Positions 11,579 to 22,138 of a stretch of 64,000 nt of DNA are shown one piece after another. This DNA is from Rhynchosporium graminicola (lineage: Eukaryota; Ascomycota; Leotiomycetes; Helotiales; Ploettnerulaceae). The DNA is taken from positions 186,001-250,000 of the forward strand of contig FJUW01000006.1 of the NCBI GenBank assembly GCA_900074885.1. The letters are read 5' to 3'. Both the position numbers and the translations under genes were made by a program. The notes below the pieces were generated by a model that had not been told where the DNA came from, made no database searches, and saw nothing but the letters and a program-made list of their open reading frames with translations. Within the stretch, counting starts at the first letter, position 1. Each line of letters starts with the position of its first letter.

Positions 11579-12940
11579 TCAAAATGCTTTCATGACCTTC
11601 CCTCCGCCTTTCTGCCACAGCCATATAGCTTCCACAGCATACACCTTACTGCCCTGGTGTCCGCCCGACGCACCAGCAGCTTCTTCCATTGTAGTCATAA
11701 CTTTCCCACCCTCAACGCACTGCCATAACCCCTTCGTAATCTCACTGTCTGGACCTCCCCACTCCCCTCTTCCTAACCGATACAGTAGCCTCCCCAGCGT
11801 CTGAAACGCCATACACCTCTGTGCCGGAAACGCAGACCTCGCTAGTCTCGCCAATTCAGGAACCGTATATCCTGCGGCTTCTGGGGCTTCGCCATGGTGA
11901 TGCAATCCCTTCGTAATAGGCACCGCTCTAGCAATCCGTGGTGGTAATAAACCGCCTCTGAAATCGAAACGAAGCGCTGAAGCAGAGAGACCTTGGCTAG
12001 AAGGGTAATATGGAGATTCTTGGTCTGCGATAGAGCCGTGTGTGGGTATGGGCGCCATCCAGGCGAGCTTGGAGGGGTCGGCGGGCAAATTGGGAAAGTA
12101 TTTCGCGTGGAGGTTTTCGAGGAAGGAGGGGTCTGCAGGGTCGAGATCCGGGACGGTTGGGGCGGTGGGGAAGTGCATTGATGGGTGAATGCCTTCGGGG
12201 AGGGGATCGGGTTGAGCTGAGGATGCTGATTGGAGATTGATGGGTGAGGAGGGCTCGTTGTCGTCGTCTTCAAACCGGACTGATTTGGCTGGGTCGATTC
12301 GTTTCCCTGCAGGTTTGGGAGCAGGTACGCTGTCTGCTACTTCTTTTGATCGAATTTCTTGTGATCGATCTTCTGGGGCCGTCTCCGATACTGCTTTCGC
12401 GTTCTCCTTAGTCGTGGCCGGAGGAGGCTCAATCCCGGTATCACCTCTGCCTTCGTCCAGATTCGATCGTTTGAGGAGCATCTCAAGTAGTGCTGGATTC
12501 AGCCCGGCCACAAGTTCCTTCCTCTCCTCTTCGATCTCCTCTGCAGACATTGCAGCCAATGTCCGCCTATTTTCCTCATCTATTTGCCGCCTCTCTCCGT
12601 CCATGTTTGATGTATTCTGTGTCATTAAGGAAGCATTAGTTGGCGTCTGTCGCAAAGCAAATGCATTAGGAGTATCTGTGACCAGGGCAGGCTCCGCAGA
12701 TCCAGCTCTCTGCTGTTTGAAGGCCGAAATCCTCGTGCGCTTCTTGTGCTCAGGGAATCCAGTAGGAGTAGTCTTCATTTTCGGAGCTGAAGGAGGGGCA
12801 GCAATCTCTCGTTCTTTGATGTCTCCCACGAAGGGAGAGGATATCGAGGGAAATGCATCTGTGGGAATCCTCGACCCGGTCTCTGGCTGCTCATCGTCGT
12901 CGGAGAGATCGATCTCGAATCGTTGTCCTCGCAGATCCAT
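11579..12940 (-). CDS. RBA50: RNA polymerase II-associated protein RPAP1/Rba50
   Basis: Intronless, 453 aa. Rba50/RPAP1 takes part in assembling RNA polymerase II, bringing subunits such as Rpb3 into the complex before nuclear import. The N-terminal RPAP1 motif lies at about residues 125-170 (EEERKELVAGLNPALLEMLL), the pattern of this family. The C-terminal RPAP1 motif starts near 335 (SASALRFDFRGGLLPPRIAR) and runs to about 410, with a helical segment (YTVPELARLARSAFPAQR). Between them are basic and acidic disordered stretches. The length is close to yeast Rba50 and far below human RPAP1, as expected for a fungus. It diverges from Hpc2 across 2.2 kb of repeats. Confidence 0.9.
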   Translation of the reverse strand: MDLRGQRFEIDLSDDDEQPETGSRIPTDAFPSISSPFVGDIKEREIAAPPSAPKMKTTPTGFPEHKKRTRISAFKQQRAGSAEPALVTDTPNAFALRQTPTNASLMTQNTSNMDGERRQIDEENRRTLAAMSAEEIEEERKELVAGLNPALLEMLLKRSNLDEGRGDTGIEPPPATTKENAKAVSETAPEDRSQEIRSKEVADSVPAPKPAGKRIDPAKSVRFEDDDNEPSSPINLQSASSAQPDPLPEGIHPSMHFPTAPTVPDLDPADPSFLENLHAKYFPNLPADPSKLAWMAPIPTHGSIADQESPYYPSSQGLSASALRFDFRGGLLPPRIARAVPITKGLHHHGEAPEAAGYTVPELARLARSAFPAQRCMAFQTLGRLLYRLGRGEWGGPDSEITKGLWQCVEGGKVMTTMEEAAGASGGHQGSKVYAVEAIWLWQKGGGKVMKAF

Positions 12941-13669
12941 CTTTGTGCAGCTACTTGTACTGAGGATCTCAAATTATTATTATTCTGCCGACCTAAGAAG
13001 GCTGAAGCACGGACTGCAACTAGTGGTAGAGCCTCCAAGGCATGATCCTTGTAACGTTTCTTAGCGAGGGGCACTAGTAACATCTCAAAGTCAACATCCA
13101 GAATAACCCTGCTGTCAATGCATCATTTGAGAATCAGGAATTGTACAGATCACCCATGCGTTACCAGACAGTCTCGTGACCACATATTAATTTCCGAATG
13201 CTCGATTCCGCACATACTGGTTGCGATGCAAAGCCAGCATTGGAAAGCCTAGGCGCGCCCCTGGCGACATCCAGGCTGAAATAATGTTTGAAGATCATGC
13301 AGCCGGGCTGGACTGTACTCTCATTGGTTACCCACTTCCACCATGTCACATCATGACTACTCTGTGATGAACTTTCATAAATGCCGTCGAACTGAGCCCG
13401 TCTCCACCCGGCAATGTTCTTAGACCGCTCCCTTAGGGAAGCGAAATAGGTCTGATGATTTTTCATGGTTGATTAGACCATCATGTATTCCGATGGGATC
13501 ATGAAACAGCTGAAGCATGGCATTGGGACGGCATAATTGTATCAAAGCGGTCGATTAACTCTAAACCTGCTGTGTCAGCGAAGAGCAACATCATATCCAA
13601 TCCGACGTAGCTGTACGACTTCATACCCATCCATGTATCCTGCTTTCGTCCTTTGTTCTAGGAGTATAT

Positions 13670-13735
13670 ATGTATGTATATATACATATATATGTGTGTG
13701 TGTATATATATATATATACATCGATATATATTCAG
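13670..13735. repeat. TA/TG-rich microsatellite
   Basis: Alternating TATA, GTAT and TGTG units. A second similar block lies at 13975-14030. Directly visible; it may form hairpins. Confidence 0.9.
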
Positions 13736-13974
13736 TTTCAGATATGCCGTGCGCCTTCCTCGCCTATTTTGTCCTCCCTCTACCTCCACGCCCTCCACGC
13801 CCTCCACGCCGAATTAAAGGTAGTTTAGCGCCATTAATCAAAGTAACGCTCGTACCAATGCCCAGTAGCGCAATGTGTACATTACGTACCTACGCACCCC
13901 AGTCAATGGAAACGAACCGATCGTGTTTTTCTTACCGACCTATTTACAGTAGTATGTATATATGACTGATATGT

Positions 13975-13981
13975 GTATATG

Positions 13982-14017
<36 letters not shown>

Positions 14018-14030
14018 CATATATAAATAT
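13975..14030. repeat. TA-rich microsatellite
   Basis: A near-perfect (TA)n run interrupted by GTATA, 250 bp from the block at 13670. Confidence 0.9.
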
Positions 14031-14214
14031 GCCTGAGGATCTGATTTCTTGATGCGCATACTACTTCTACCTACCTACCACCTACCTATTTACGCACTTT
14101 GGTACGGGAGGTCGTCGGTAGTTGGTCGTCGGTCGTCGGTCGTAGTCTCTGTCCTCTCCTACTTATATACATACCATGCAAATTGCTCTCTCAGTTAGTC
14201 AGTTAGTACTTATA

Positions 14215-14272
14215 AGTCAGTCAGTCAGTCAGTCAGTCAGTCAGTCAGGCAGTCAGCCAGTCAGTCAGTCAG
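14215..14272. repeat. (TCAG)n microsatellite
   Basis: About fourteen slightly imperfect copies of TCAG. The same unit recurs at 14421-14452 and, shorter, near 29818 and 32680. No unique spacers separate the units, so this is not a CRISPR array. Confidence 0.95.
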
Positions 14273-14420
14273 AAATGCACCCCGTCCGTCCGTCCCGTTC
14301 GTTCATTGTTCCCTTTCGCCTTCCTTCCTTCCTCCCTCCTCCCTCCTTCCTCCTTCCCTGGTAGGTAGGATAAGTGAGATTGTCGCTTGCAAGTTCGTTC
14401 GTTCCTAGGTACACTACTTG

Positions 14421-14510
14421 TAGTCAGTCAGTCAATCAGTCAGTCAGTCAGTCTCTCTCGTTCTCGTCTCGCTCGGATTCCGCCAGCCAGCCAGCCAGCC
14501 AGCCAGCCAG
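14421..14510. repeat. (TCAG)n followed by (GCCA)n
   Basis: TCAG copies at 14421-14452, then GCCA copies at 14482-14510, leading into a poly-C edge and the N gap. Confidence 0.95.
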
Positions 14511-14525
14511 TTCTTCCCTTTCCCC

Positions 14526-14616
14526 NNNNNNNNNNNNNNNNNNNNNNNNNNNNNNNNNNNNNNNNNNNNNNNNNNNNNNNNNNNNNNNNNNNNNNNNNNN
14601 NNNNNNNNNNNNNNNN
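14526..14616. other. Assembly gap (91 N)
   Basis: Unresolved bases flanked by TTCCCC on the left and an eight-base C run on the right. The gap sits in the expected leader or promoter of Hpc2, so features there cannot be read. Confidence 1.
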
Positions 14617-15125
14617 CCCCCCCCAACTTTTATGAGGTCCCAAACTGGCACGTCCGCCGTCCTCCCATCCATATCTTCCGCCCCAACACAACTAAACCTC
14701 CATTTCTTCTTTTTACACTCCACAACTGCACATTTCCGCAATACTACCTTTCGGTGTCTTCATCGATATTGTAACTTCTTCTATCAACCACGACTTCTAG
14801 ATACCCCCATTTGATTGCGACAATTCGACGCTTTTTTTTCCTCGCTCCAGAAGTCCCCCTGCAGCTCTGCTTCATGCAGTAGCGCCATCATTGACTATTC
14901 GTGTCGTCGTGTCGTCGTCTTTTGAAGCTATTCAGAAGTCCTGACGAACCCCCCGTTTGTTTGTCGTCCGTCACGTTTCGACCACCGCCAAACCACAAAA
15001 ATCAAGAAGCACATCAACTGCATCTCGCAACCCCTATTACGCGTCCTTTTATATGGTCTGCCATACCTGCGTCTAATGACAAAACCCCATCAAATCGTTT
15101 CCCCCTTTCCAATTTAATCACGATC

Positions 15126-17176
15126 ATGGTCGGTGAACGCCGTCGGACCCAGGATGGTGCTCGAAGTGTTTCACCTAGCGATCTTTCATCACCACCAAGA
15201 TCAAGTCCGGAGGCTGCATCTCCGGCTGCCAAATTCCAGAATAACTTCAAAAACTCGCCGTCAGCCAGCAGCAGCAGCAACAACAACAACAATCATTCCA
15301 GCATCATAGTCAATCCGTCTGGTGTTGCACTCTCTCCAGCTGACCAGAAGCCGCCCCGCAAGAAGCCCGGGCGGAAGCCAGGGTCCACCAACAAGCCGAA
15401 AACCAATGCAGACAGCCCGTCCACCAGTACCAACGCAAATACCGATGCTCCTCCTAAAGTCAGAAAACAGCGCAAGCCAAAAGATCCCAATGCACCACCT
15501 GTTCAGAGAAAGAAGAGAAATACAGCATCTGATGTCGGGAACCAGTTAGATATTAGATTCGCCAACGACATTAAATTGCAGGCGCATCCGTCTCAAACCG
15601 AAGCCCCGCCCCATTTTCATGGACCGGTCCTCGCTTCCCAATCGGGAAAACATGAGGATATACAGCAGCGACCAATTCAGTCGTTTTTCAATCCTCCACC
15701 TTCACAATCACAACATTCTATACAGCTGCAACAAAATCCTTCGCAAGAAACGGGTAACACGCCAAAGGCTATCCGGACCAGCGGTCAGAATTATGATCCT
15801 ATTCGATCGAATTATGATCCCGTTCGAGAGACCAGCCATAACCCTTTCGGACATCCCCAGACCTCCCCCAGTCATGCGCACTCGATTAATCGCGCGAGCG
15901 CGTCGCCTTCTATCTCAAGTCTTGTGGACCCGCCAAATCACGCCCTGGCTTCTCCTTCTATCGCTACTCAGTCGTTCTATCAACATCAGCAGTCGAGGTT
16001 CCACCAAACGGACGGTCATTCTTCTGTACCTCCGTCGCCAACGCTGAACAGAGTGGGGTCTTCCGCCCCCGTCGAACTCGGCCTTAGTCCCCAACCAGGG
16101 CCTGTTCTCCTAGGTTCGCAAAAGCCAGAGCCTACTCACGCCGCACAACCTGGCCCCTCAACCATGTCTAAGAAGATGGCACCGGCAAGCAATGCACCCT
16201 CATCTACAGCTGCATCTCCGAAAGCTCCCAAAGCTAAAGCATCAAAGGAAACCAACGAGATATTCCCAGAACCACCTCCACTTCCAGGATCGGGCCTCAT
16301 GGGCATTGGTGGCGGTGGTCCAGCAGATGGGACAGAGTTTCGCGCCCCGACAGTCGTCCTTAGAATCCCCATGACCGGAGAGGTCAATAATTACATCAAC
16401 TTTACCCAGCTAGCAGAAGAGCAGTATGGTTGGGACGCGTTACACCCTAGATTGGCCGCTCAGCGTGATAGATTAGCACGTGTAGCTGCCGCTGGTGCTG
16501 CTTTGGAGCGCAGTGGCTCTAATAAGGAAAGTGGTGACGAGATGTCACTCGATTCTGAAGCAGAGGGCGAGGGCGAGGGAAGCAACGTTGACATGGGTGG
16601 TATGAGCGATGGACGAACGGGTACCGATGGAGGCAAGAAGGTCCCTAGGAAGAGAAAAATGAAGGAGGATGAATACGACAAGGATGATGGATTTGTTGAC
16701 GATACTGAGCTCCTTTGGGAAGAACATGCTGCTACGGCCAATGATGGGTTCTTCGTGTACTCTGGTCCCTTGGTTCCGGAGGGAGAGAAGCCAACATTAG
16801 AGACACGGTATGTTTACAGCATGATTTCTTTCGGACTCTACTAATTTCGAATAGGGGCGATGGTGCACCAAAGCGTGGTCGTGGTCGTGGCAGCCGAGGT
16901 GGTCGTGGATTAAGTCGTGGTGCTTCTCTCCTCGCTGGCCAGCAGATTCCTGTTCGTCCGAATGGTCTACCAGCACATGGACCTGGCTCTCGAGGTGGCT
17001 TAACAACTCGGAAGCCTCGGATCACTAAAGCGGATCGTGCCCGCATGGAGCAGGAGAAGCTGGAGAGAGAGAAGATGGGAAATATGGCTTCTATGCCCGG
17101 AGGCTATGGAAGCATGCCACATCTGGCCAGTGCTCCGAGCAACTTAGGTGCCACTCCTCTGGTATTCAACCAGTGA
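15126..17176 (+). CDS. HPC2: Hpc2/ubinuclein, subunit of the HIR histone chaperone complex
   Basis: Exons 15126-16807 and 16855-17176 (intron 47 nt) give 667 aa. Hpc2 is the ubinuclein-family subunit of the HIR complex, which deposits H3-H4 independently of replication and represses histone genes in the nucleus. The Hpc2-related domain is clear at about 515-550: DEYDKDDGFVDDTELLWEE followed by GFFVYSGPLVP. Upstream is a conserved TGEVNNYINFTQLAEEQYGW block at about 415-440. Residues 1-410 are disordered, with an AT-hook-like stretch (PPRKKPGRKPGS, about 75-90), a poly-Ser/Asn run and many Gln/Pro. The C-terminus has RG-rich patches (KRGRGRGSRGGRG). The frame is open upstream to 14901, but the ATG at 15126 (MVGERRR) is preferred because the upstream part looks like leader. 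Confidence 0.9.
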
Positions 17177-18123
17177 GGTGCGCTTAGTGGTTGTGTCTTA
17201 CTTGCGAGTGTTCGAGGTGTAACAATGTTTGGCATTGGAGATGACGGTTATGCATCGGAAGGAAGACTCTGGTGCAATACTTGCTTCGTGTATCATAATT
17301 TGCTCTTTTATGCATTGCGAGGAGGGAAAACTTGTATCAAGAAAGAATGACGATAACTCGTGCTTTGTACCCGAGCGTCTATTGATTTGCATATGAAGCT
17401 GATATCAATTTTCTACATGAGAAAGGAAAATGCTAACTAACACGAGTCCAAGAGATTTTAATCCAAAATAAAATACAAGCATCGAGTGAGGTTCAAGTTC
17501 CTTTGTGTGTATTCGGTTATATTTATGACGAGAGCTGCCGGCTGGCACTTCAAGCTATTGATACAGAAGTGGCTGATTCAGGCGAAGCTGATACTGCCAT
17601 GAGATGAAGTGCCAGCTTGATTACATGACATCGGATTCACTAGGACTCAAAGTTATAGGAATTTTGCATGTACTACTTATAATAATCAAACAGTAGAATA
17701 TTGAAAGCATGTCGAGATTTCATGAAACGCCTCTTCCTCCGAGGTCTCCTGGGCACGTTTTTGTGCTATTAATGAGCGCAGCTACCCCGGATTCCTAAAG
17801 CGGCATTGGGCCTCCCGTGTACATCGTCACAAGCTTTCAAAACGAAGCTAGGCCAATTCATCTTCAGCGAGCGAGAACTGGCCTAGACAGAAACAAGCCA
17901 GTTCTGAATATTCAGGTCGTTGAAAGTTTCGGGACTTTTCTTAGAGTTATAGTTTGAAGCTGCCTAGCTTTTTGATGACTTTTCCAAGTTTCAATTTGAG
18001 ATACCAAGTTTATACTACAGTAAGGTTCTTGATTCGCGTCGCTTCACCCGAGACGAATCTCCCATAACTTACCCTCGCGCAACGGACAAGAAAAGCACGA
18101 TCAGCCACTTTGCTGAAACCACA
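17177..18123. other. Intergenic with two inverted repeats
   Basis: 3' flank of Hpc2 and promoter of the citrate carrier. Two inverted repeats stand out: GCTGGCACTTCA at 17541-17552 with its complement at 17605-17616, and AGAACTGGC at 17874-17882 with its complement at 17897-17905 (14-base loop). No gene seen. Confidence 0.6.
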
Positions 18124-19316
18124 ATGGCGACAGCGCCCGAGAAGAAGAAGGAGAGGCCTAGTGCTCTACGGTCTATCATAGCGGGATCTACTGCTGGAGC
18201 TGTAGAAATTGGTATGCCCTACCATGAATCATATTGTACCTATGCTAATCCGTGTCACAGCTATTACTTACCCTGCTGAATGTACGTCTCTACAACAAGT
18301 TTTTGTGATCCCTTCTCATAGAATATTTCGCACAACGAGTCGATCGTGGCTATTACGTTACCCCTAGTTGGAGCAACGTGGAACGGCAGAAGGGATCTGT
18401 GACTGACTGATCCTGGCAGTTGCGAAGACTCGAACACAATTGAACCGCAGATTAGCAGACGGACAAAAGCTACCATGGCCACCGTTTGGTAAAGCCTGGT
18501 ATGCAGGATGTACAACACTCATAATTGGCAACTCGCTCAAGGCTGGAATCAGTATGACCCTCCGACTCCAGCTTTGTGGACAGCCTTCTACAAACTACAA
18601 TACTAACAGGAAATAGGATTCGTGGCATTCGATCAGTATAAATCCATGCTACAAGATGCAGATGGCAATATCTCTGGTCCAAGAACAGTCATAGCTGGCT
18701 TCGGCGCCGGAGTCACAGAGTCTTTACTGGCTGTTACGCCATTCGAGAGTATCAAAACTACTTTGTCCGTCGTCCCCCTGAATCTCCCTATCCTCACTCT
18801 AACACGACCCCCAGAATCGACGACCGGAAATCAGCCAATCCACGAATGCGAGGTTTCCTCCACGCCGTCCCCATTATAGCCCGCGAGCGCGGTCTCCGTG
18901 GCTTCTTCCAAGGCTTCGTACCCACTACCGCACGGCAAGCCGCCAACTCGGCCACCCGATTCGGTTCCTACACCTTCCTGCGCCAACTTGCACAATCCTA
19001 CACAGCACCAGGCGAGAAACTCGGCACCGCAGCTACCTTCGGCATCGGTGGTATCGCGGGCTTGATTACGGTGTATGTGACGCAGCCGCTGGATACAATT
19101 AAGACGCGCATGCAGAGTATTGAGGCAAGGAGCTTGTATAAGAATAGTTTTGTCTGTGCGAGCTTGATTGCGAAGAATGAGGGGCTGTTGACGTTCTGGA
19201 GTGGTGCTTTGCCGAGGCTGGTGAGATTGATGTTGAGCGGAGGGATTGTGTTTACAATGTATGAGAAGAGTATTGATTTGATGGATAGGTTGGATCCGGA
19301 TAAGAGATATGTCTGA
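18124..19316 (+). CDS. CTP1: Mitochondrial tricarboxylate (citrate) transport protein
   Basis: Five exons, 18124-18211, 18261-18281 (21 nt), 18420-18551, 18617-18764 and 18815-19316, give 296 aa. Ctp1 exchanges citrate for malate or other dicarboxylates across the inner mitochondrial membrane and supplies cytosolic citrate for acetyl-CoA. The three SLC25 repeats each carry the signature: TYPAEFAKTRTQL (interrupted by two introns), TPFESIKTTLIDD (rebuilt across the fourth intron) and TQPLDTIKTRMQS. The variants PAEFAK and PFESIK match the citrate-carrier subfamily rather than other carriers. The gene converges with the UQCC2-like gene, 249 bp between stops. The second intron (138 nt) is longer than the local norm. 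Confidence 0.95.
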
Positions 19317-19565
19317 GAGGGTCAGTGGAATGAGTGTGGGAGAGGGATAGGGTGTAAGTCGTGTAGACTTTTTTCTACACGGAACAAGGCGTTTGGAGTT
19401 TGAGATTTGATTGAAGCAGCCATGACTTTGTACAGATGTTCTAACATGGAAGTCTACCGACCATATCTCGTGCCTTCTTGTATAGTCCGTAACAAACACT
19501 ATGTATAAGGTATATATCTAATTATGTCATGTCCTCGGGTCCTCTAGTCCTTCCTCCTGTTCCTC

Positions 19566-20213
19566 TCATTGAAATCGTAAAAAGCCCTTCCACCTCTTAA
19601 TCGTCCTCTCTACCCAACTACTCCTGGGTGCCTCATCCAATTCCCTGATCAGATTCGTGTAGTGATTCGGATTGCTTTTCGGTGTCATCAATGACCCAGT
19701 TATAGGATACTACAGAACCAAAAATTTCATTAGCATCATTCCATCATTCAACCAAAACACCGACCACTTCAATCCCTCAATCCCTCTATCTCTCTTCCCC
19801 TCTCACTCAAGCCAATCCCTCTCCCCTCTCTCTCCCAAAGGCAAAAAGAAAAAAGAAAAAGCACAGCACACACCTTCCTACTGAACCTATTCTCCACCAA
19901 CGCGTACAACACATTCGCCTTCTCCAACTCCAACCGCTCATCCAGCGCACTATTCGCAACGGCCTTCGCCGCCCCAGGCGTATTCTCTGCTTGCGAAGTC
20001 GTAGCTGGGAAATGCCGCTCTAGACGTTTGCGCATCACATTTTGGAATTGGCAGTCGGGACGGAGTGTGTCAATGGGCCAGCGCGAGAGCGCCCGGATTT
20101 GGTGTTTGTATGCGATCTGGACGAGGAGGGGGGGGTGTTAGTTGGTGTATTTTGGGTTTTGGAGGGAGGTACTTTGCGAGGGGAGCTTGAGAGTAGCTTA
20201 CAGATCTTGACAT
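19566..20213 (-). CDS. UQCC2/Cbp6-like mitochondrial complex III assembly factor
   Basis: Exons 20213-20202 (12 nt), 20116-19874 and 19709-19566 give 132 aa; introns are 85 and 164 nt, all phase 0. UQCC2/Cbp6 proteins bind nascent cytochrome b with Cbp3/UQCC1 and help assemble the bc1 complex. The sequence begins MSRSIAYKHQIRALSRWPID, with the Trp-Pro-Asp/Leu-Arg-Pro segment of small helical mitochondrial factors, then RKRLERHF, a helix LEKANVLYALVENRFSRKYP, and ends SSWVERTIKRWKGFLRFQ. Size and pattern fit fungal members of the family; the assignment is from memory of that pattern, and an LYR-type protein is the main alternative. It shares a 741 bp divergent intergenic region with Bsd2. Confidence 0.6.
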
Positions 20214-20954
20214 TTTGGATTTTGTGTTGTGAGGTGCAAACTTAGAGGCATTGACGTTGGTGTTGGGGTGAAGTGTAAGTATGCAATGCAATGAGGTTCA
20301 TCCCTCTTCGATATGGTTCCTGGAGCGATGACCCCAATATAATAATCCGATGCCAAGCGAGTCTTGACGTGCATGCTGCTTGCTCTTGCATGAGCTGGCG
20401 GTGGCGGAAAAAGCGGCACTAGCTTGAATGCTTTTGGTTATGCGTGTTGCTACCACATATATGTCGACGAAGCTCAAGATGAAGTTCTTGAGGACAATGA
20501 GTTTTTTTAAAAGTCTTTACTGGGAAAAACGGAATATCTCAGCCATCATATGGTTTTCTTTTTCAAGGTAGTTGCTTACATCAAGCTTGTGCTTCCTGGT
20601 GCTCCCATCAAGATTCATGTTAGTGCTGCTTTACGCGCCCTGATAAGTATCCATCCCGGACTCTAGGGATGCATTAGGCGCTAAAGTACTGCGACACAGC
20701 CTCCGAGACGTCCAGGGCACGTCCCAACCAACTGGGGAGACTCCACTCCGGGCGCCGTCGCCGTCCATATCCTTAAGAGCGCCTGATCACCGCGGAATTA
20801 CAAGACCACCACCATCACCTCATCACGTTCCTTCTTCATCCTTCCGTTCACTTGAAACCTAGGCCGCGCAGAGGGTCGACGGCGACTTTCTTCATTCTCT
20901 TTGTTCGAAACCTAATACTTTGTCTCTTCTCTCCTCCTCTTCTACCTTTACAAC
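20214..20954. promoter_or_regulatory. Divergent promoter region, UQCC2-like / Bsd2
   Basis: 741 bp between two divergent start codons. The last 150 bases before Bsd2 are strongly pyrimidine-rich (runs of TCTTC/CTCCT), as in fungal 5' leaders. No gene seen in it. Confidence 0.5.
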
Positions 20955-22138
20955 ATGGCCTCGCAACGATATGAAAGGGTACGTCTCACCGCAGCCAAGC
21001 CTCGCCACGCAACGACGATGTTCAGCAAGTTGATTGATCTAATTGAATACTTCTCTAACAATCATTATCAGGTATCTCCGAACGATGCAGAGACACCAAT
21101 AAGCCCTATAATACCTTCTTCGCCACCTCCATCCTTTAGATCGAGAGCCTCTTCACCGACACGACATGCGGCCGTGGACCAGAATCTCGCCGACGCATTC
21201 GATGCCGATGGGTCAGATAGCGATGAAGAGAATGATGGTGACGATAGACAGAGGCTGATGAGGGGAACACCGACAACTTCCGCCGAACAGACTGATAGTG
21301 AATCTTTTACGACCCCCGCGAGCGATGATCACGGACCGATGGTCGTTGAGAGGAGGCAGACACATATTCCAGTCTTCATGGCTCCCCCGCCTACAGCAAA
21401 TGGAAGAGTCTATGGTGGTGGGTCTGGATCGGATGGAGTGTTCGCAAATCTCAGCGCGAAACCAGAGCGGGGTGAGAAGTTGGAGGAACATCCACCGGTA
21501 TGTTGAACTCCTGAAGTGGTAAATACAAACACTGACAAAAATAGTCGTACGAACAAGCCGCAGCAGATGCCGCGCCTCCATATTGGGAAACCACAATTCT
21601 CGCACCTGGAATGGGCGGACCAGATGAAGTATATATCGATGGTCTACCGGTTGGATCTGTTTTCTCCTTCCTCTGGAATGGCATGATCTCCATGTCATTC
21701 CCATGGGTGGGTTTTATCCTCACCTACCTTCTCCATACCACACACGCCGCCAAGAATGGATCTCGTGCCGGACTTGGTATAACTCTCGTCCAATACGGCT
21801 TTTACATGAAAGGCGGTGCAAGCGATTCCACTCCAGCAAATGGTCAAGATCCTACATATCAGCAACCACCAGATCCCAATTCTCACGATTTCGACCCTAA
21901 CGCAGTGAATGGAAATACAGCACAAGGAATGGGTGCAGGCAGTGGAGGATGGGGTGACATCGCAACGAATGACTGGCTGGCATATATCATGATGATTGTT
22001 GGTTGGTTTATTTTGATTCGGGCAGCCAGTGACTTCTTAAGAGCAAGGAGACACGAGGCGCTGGTTCTACAGAGTCCGGAGCGTGGCTTGAATGTGCCTA
22101 TAATCGCTATTGGGGAGGAACCAGCTACTGTGGTTTGA
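20955..22138 (+). CDS. BSD2: Bsd2/Ndfip-type Rsp5 adaptor
   Basis: Exons 20955-20978 (24 nt), 21072-21497 and 21545-22138 give 347 aa. Bsd2/Ndfip proteins are Golgi and endosome membrane adaptors that bring Rsp5/Nedd4 ligases to metal transporters and vacuolar cargo. The acidic Ser/Pro-rich N-terminus (1-145) is cytosolic. A PPSY motif for WW domains (about residues 149-152) is created exactly at the second splice junction, followed by APPYWETTILAPG, the family hallmark. Membrane segments are VFSFLWNGMISMSFPWVGFI, a second hydrophobic helix around LGITLVQYGFYM, and LAYIMMIVGWFILIRAA near 300-320. Retaining intron 2 would truncate the protein before the motif and the membrane part. Confidence 0.9.

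Larger units (their letters stand above)
12941..15125. other. Repeat-rich divergent intergenic region with an assembly gap
   Basis: This 2.2 kb separates the divergent starts of RPAP1 and Hpc2. It holds TA-rich microsatellites (13670-13735, 13975-14030), a nine-base CCTCCACGC triplication (13783-13809), TCAG and GCCA runs (14215-14510) and a run of N. The last 450 bases are pyrimidine-rich and look like a long 5' leader of Hpc2. Short frames here are made of repeats and are not credible genes. Confidence 0.7.

Noticed and set aside
12237..13064. 275-codon + strand frame antisense to RPAP1
   Set aside because: The minus strand carries clear RPAP1 motifs; this frame is a shadow.
13161..13466. 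101-codon minus-strand frame near the RPAP1 promoter
   Set aside because: No motif and a composition typical of random intergenic DNA.
13670..14030. TA-rich blocks as a replication origin or centromere part
   Set aside because: Too short and simple; nothing beyond AT richness supports it.
14215..14510. TCAG/GCCA runs as a CRISPR-like array
   Set aside because: Contiguous microsatellites without spacers, in a eukaryotic genome.
18831..19499. 222-codon minus-strand frame over the citrate carrier
   Set aside because: Antisense to well-supported carrier repeats.
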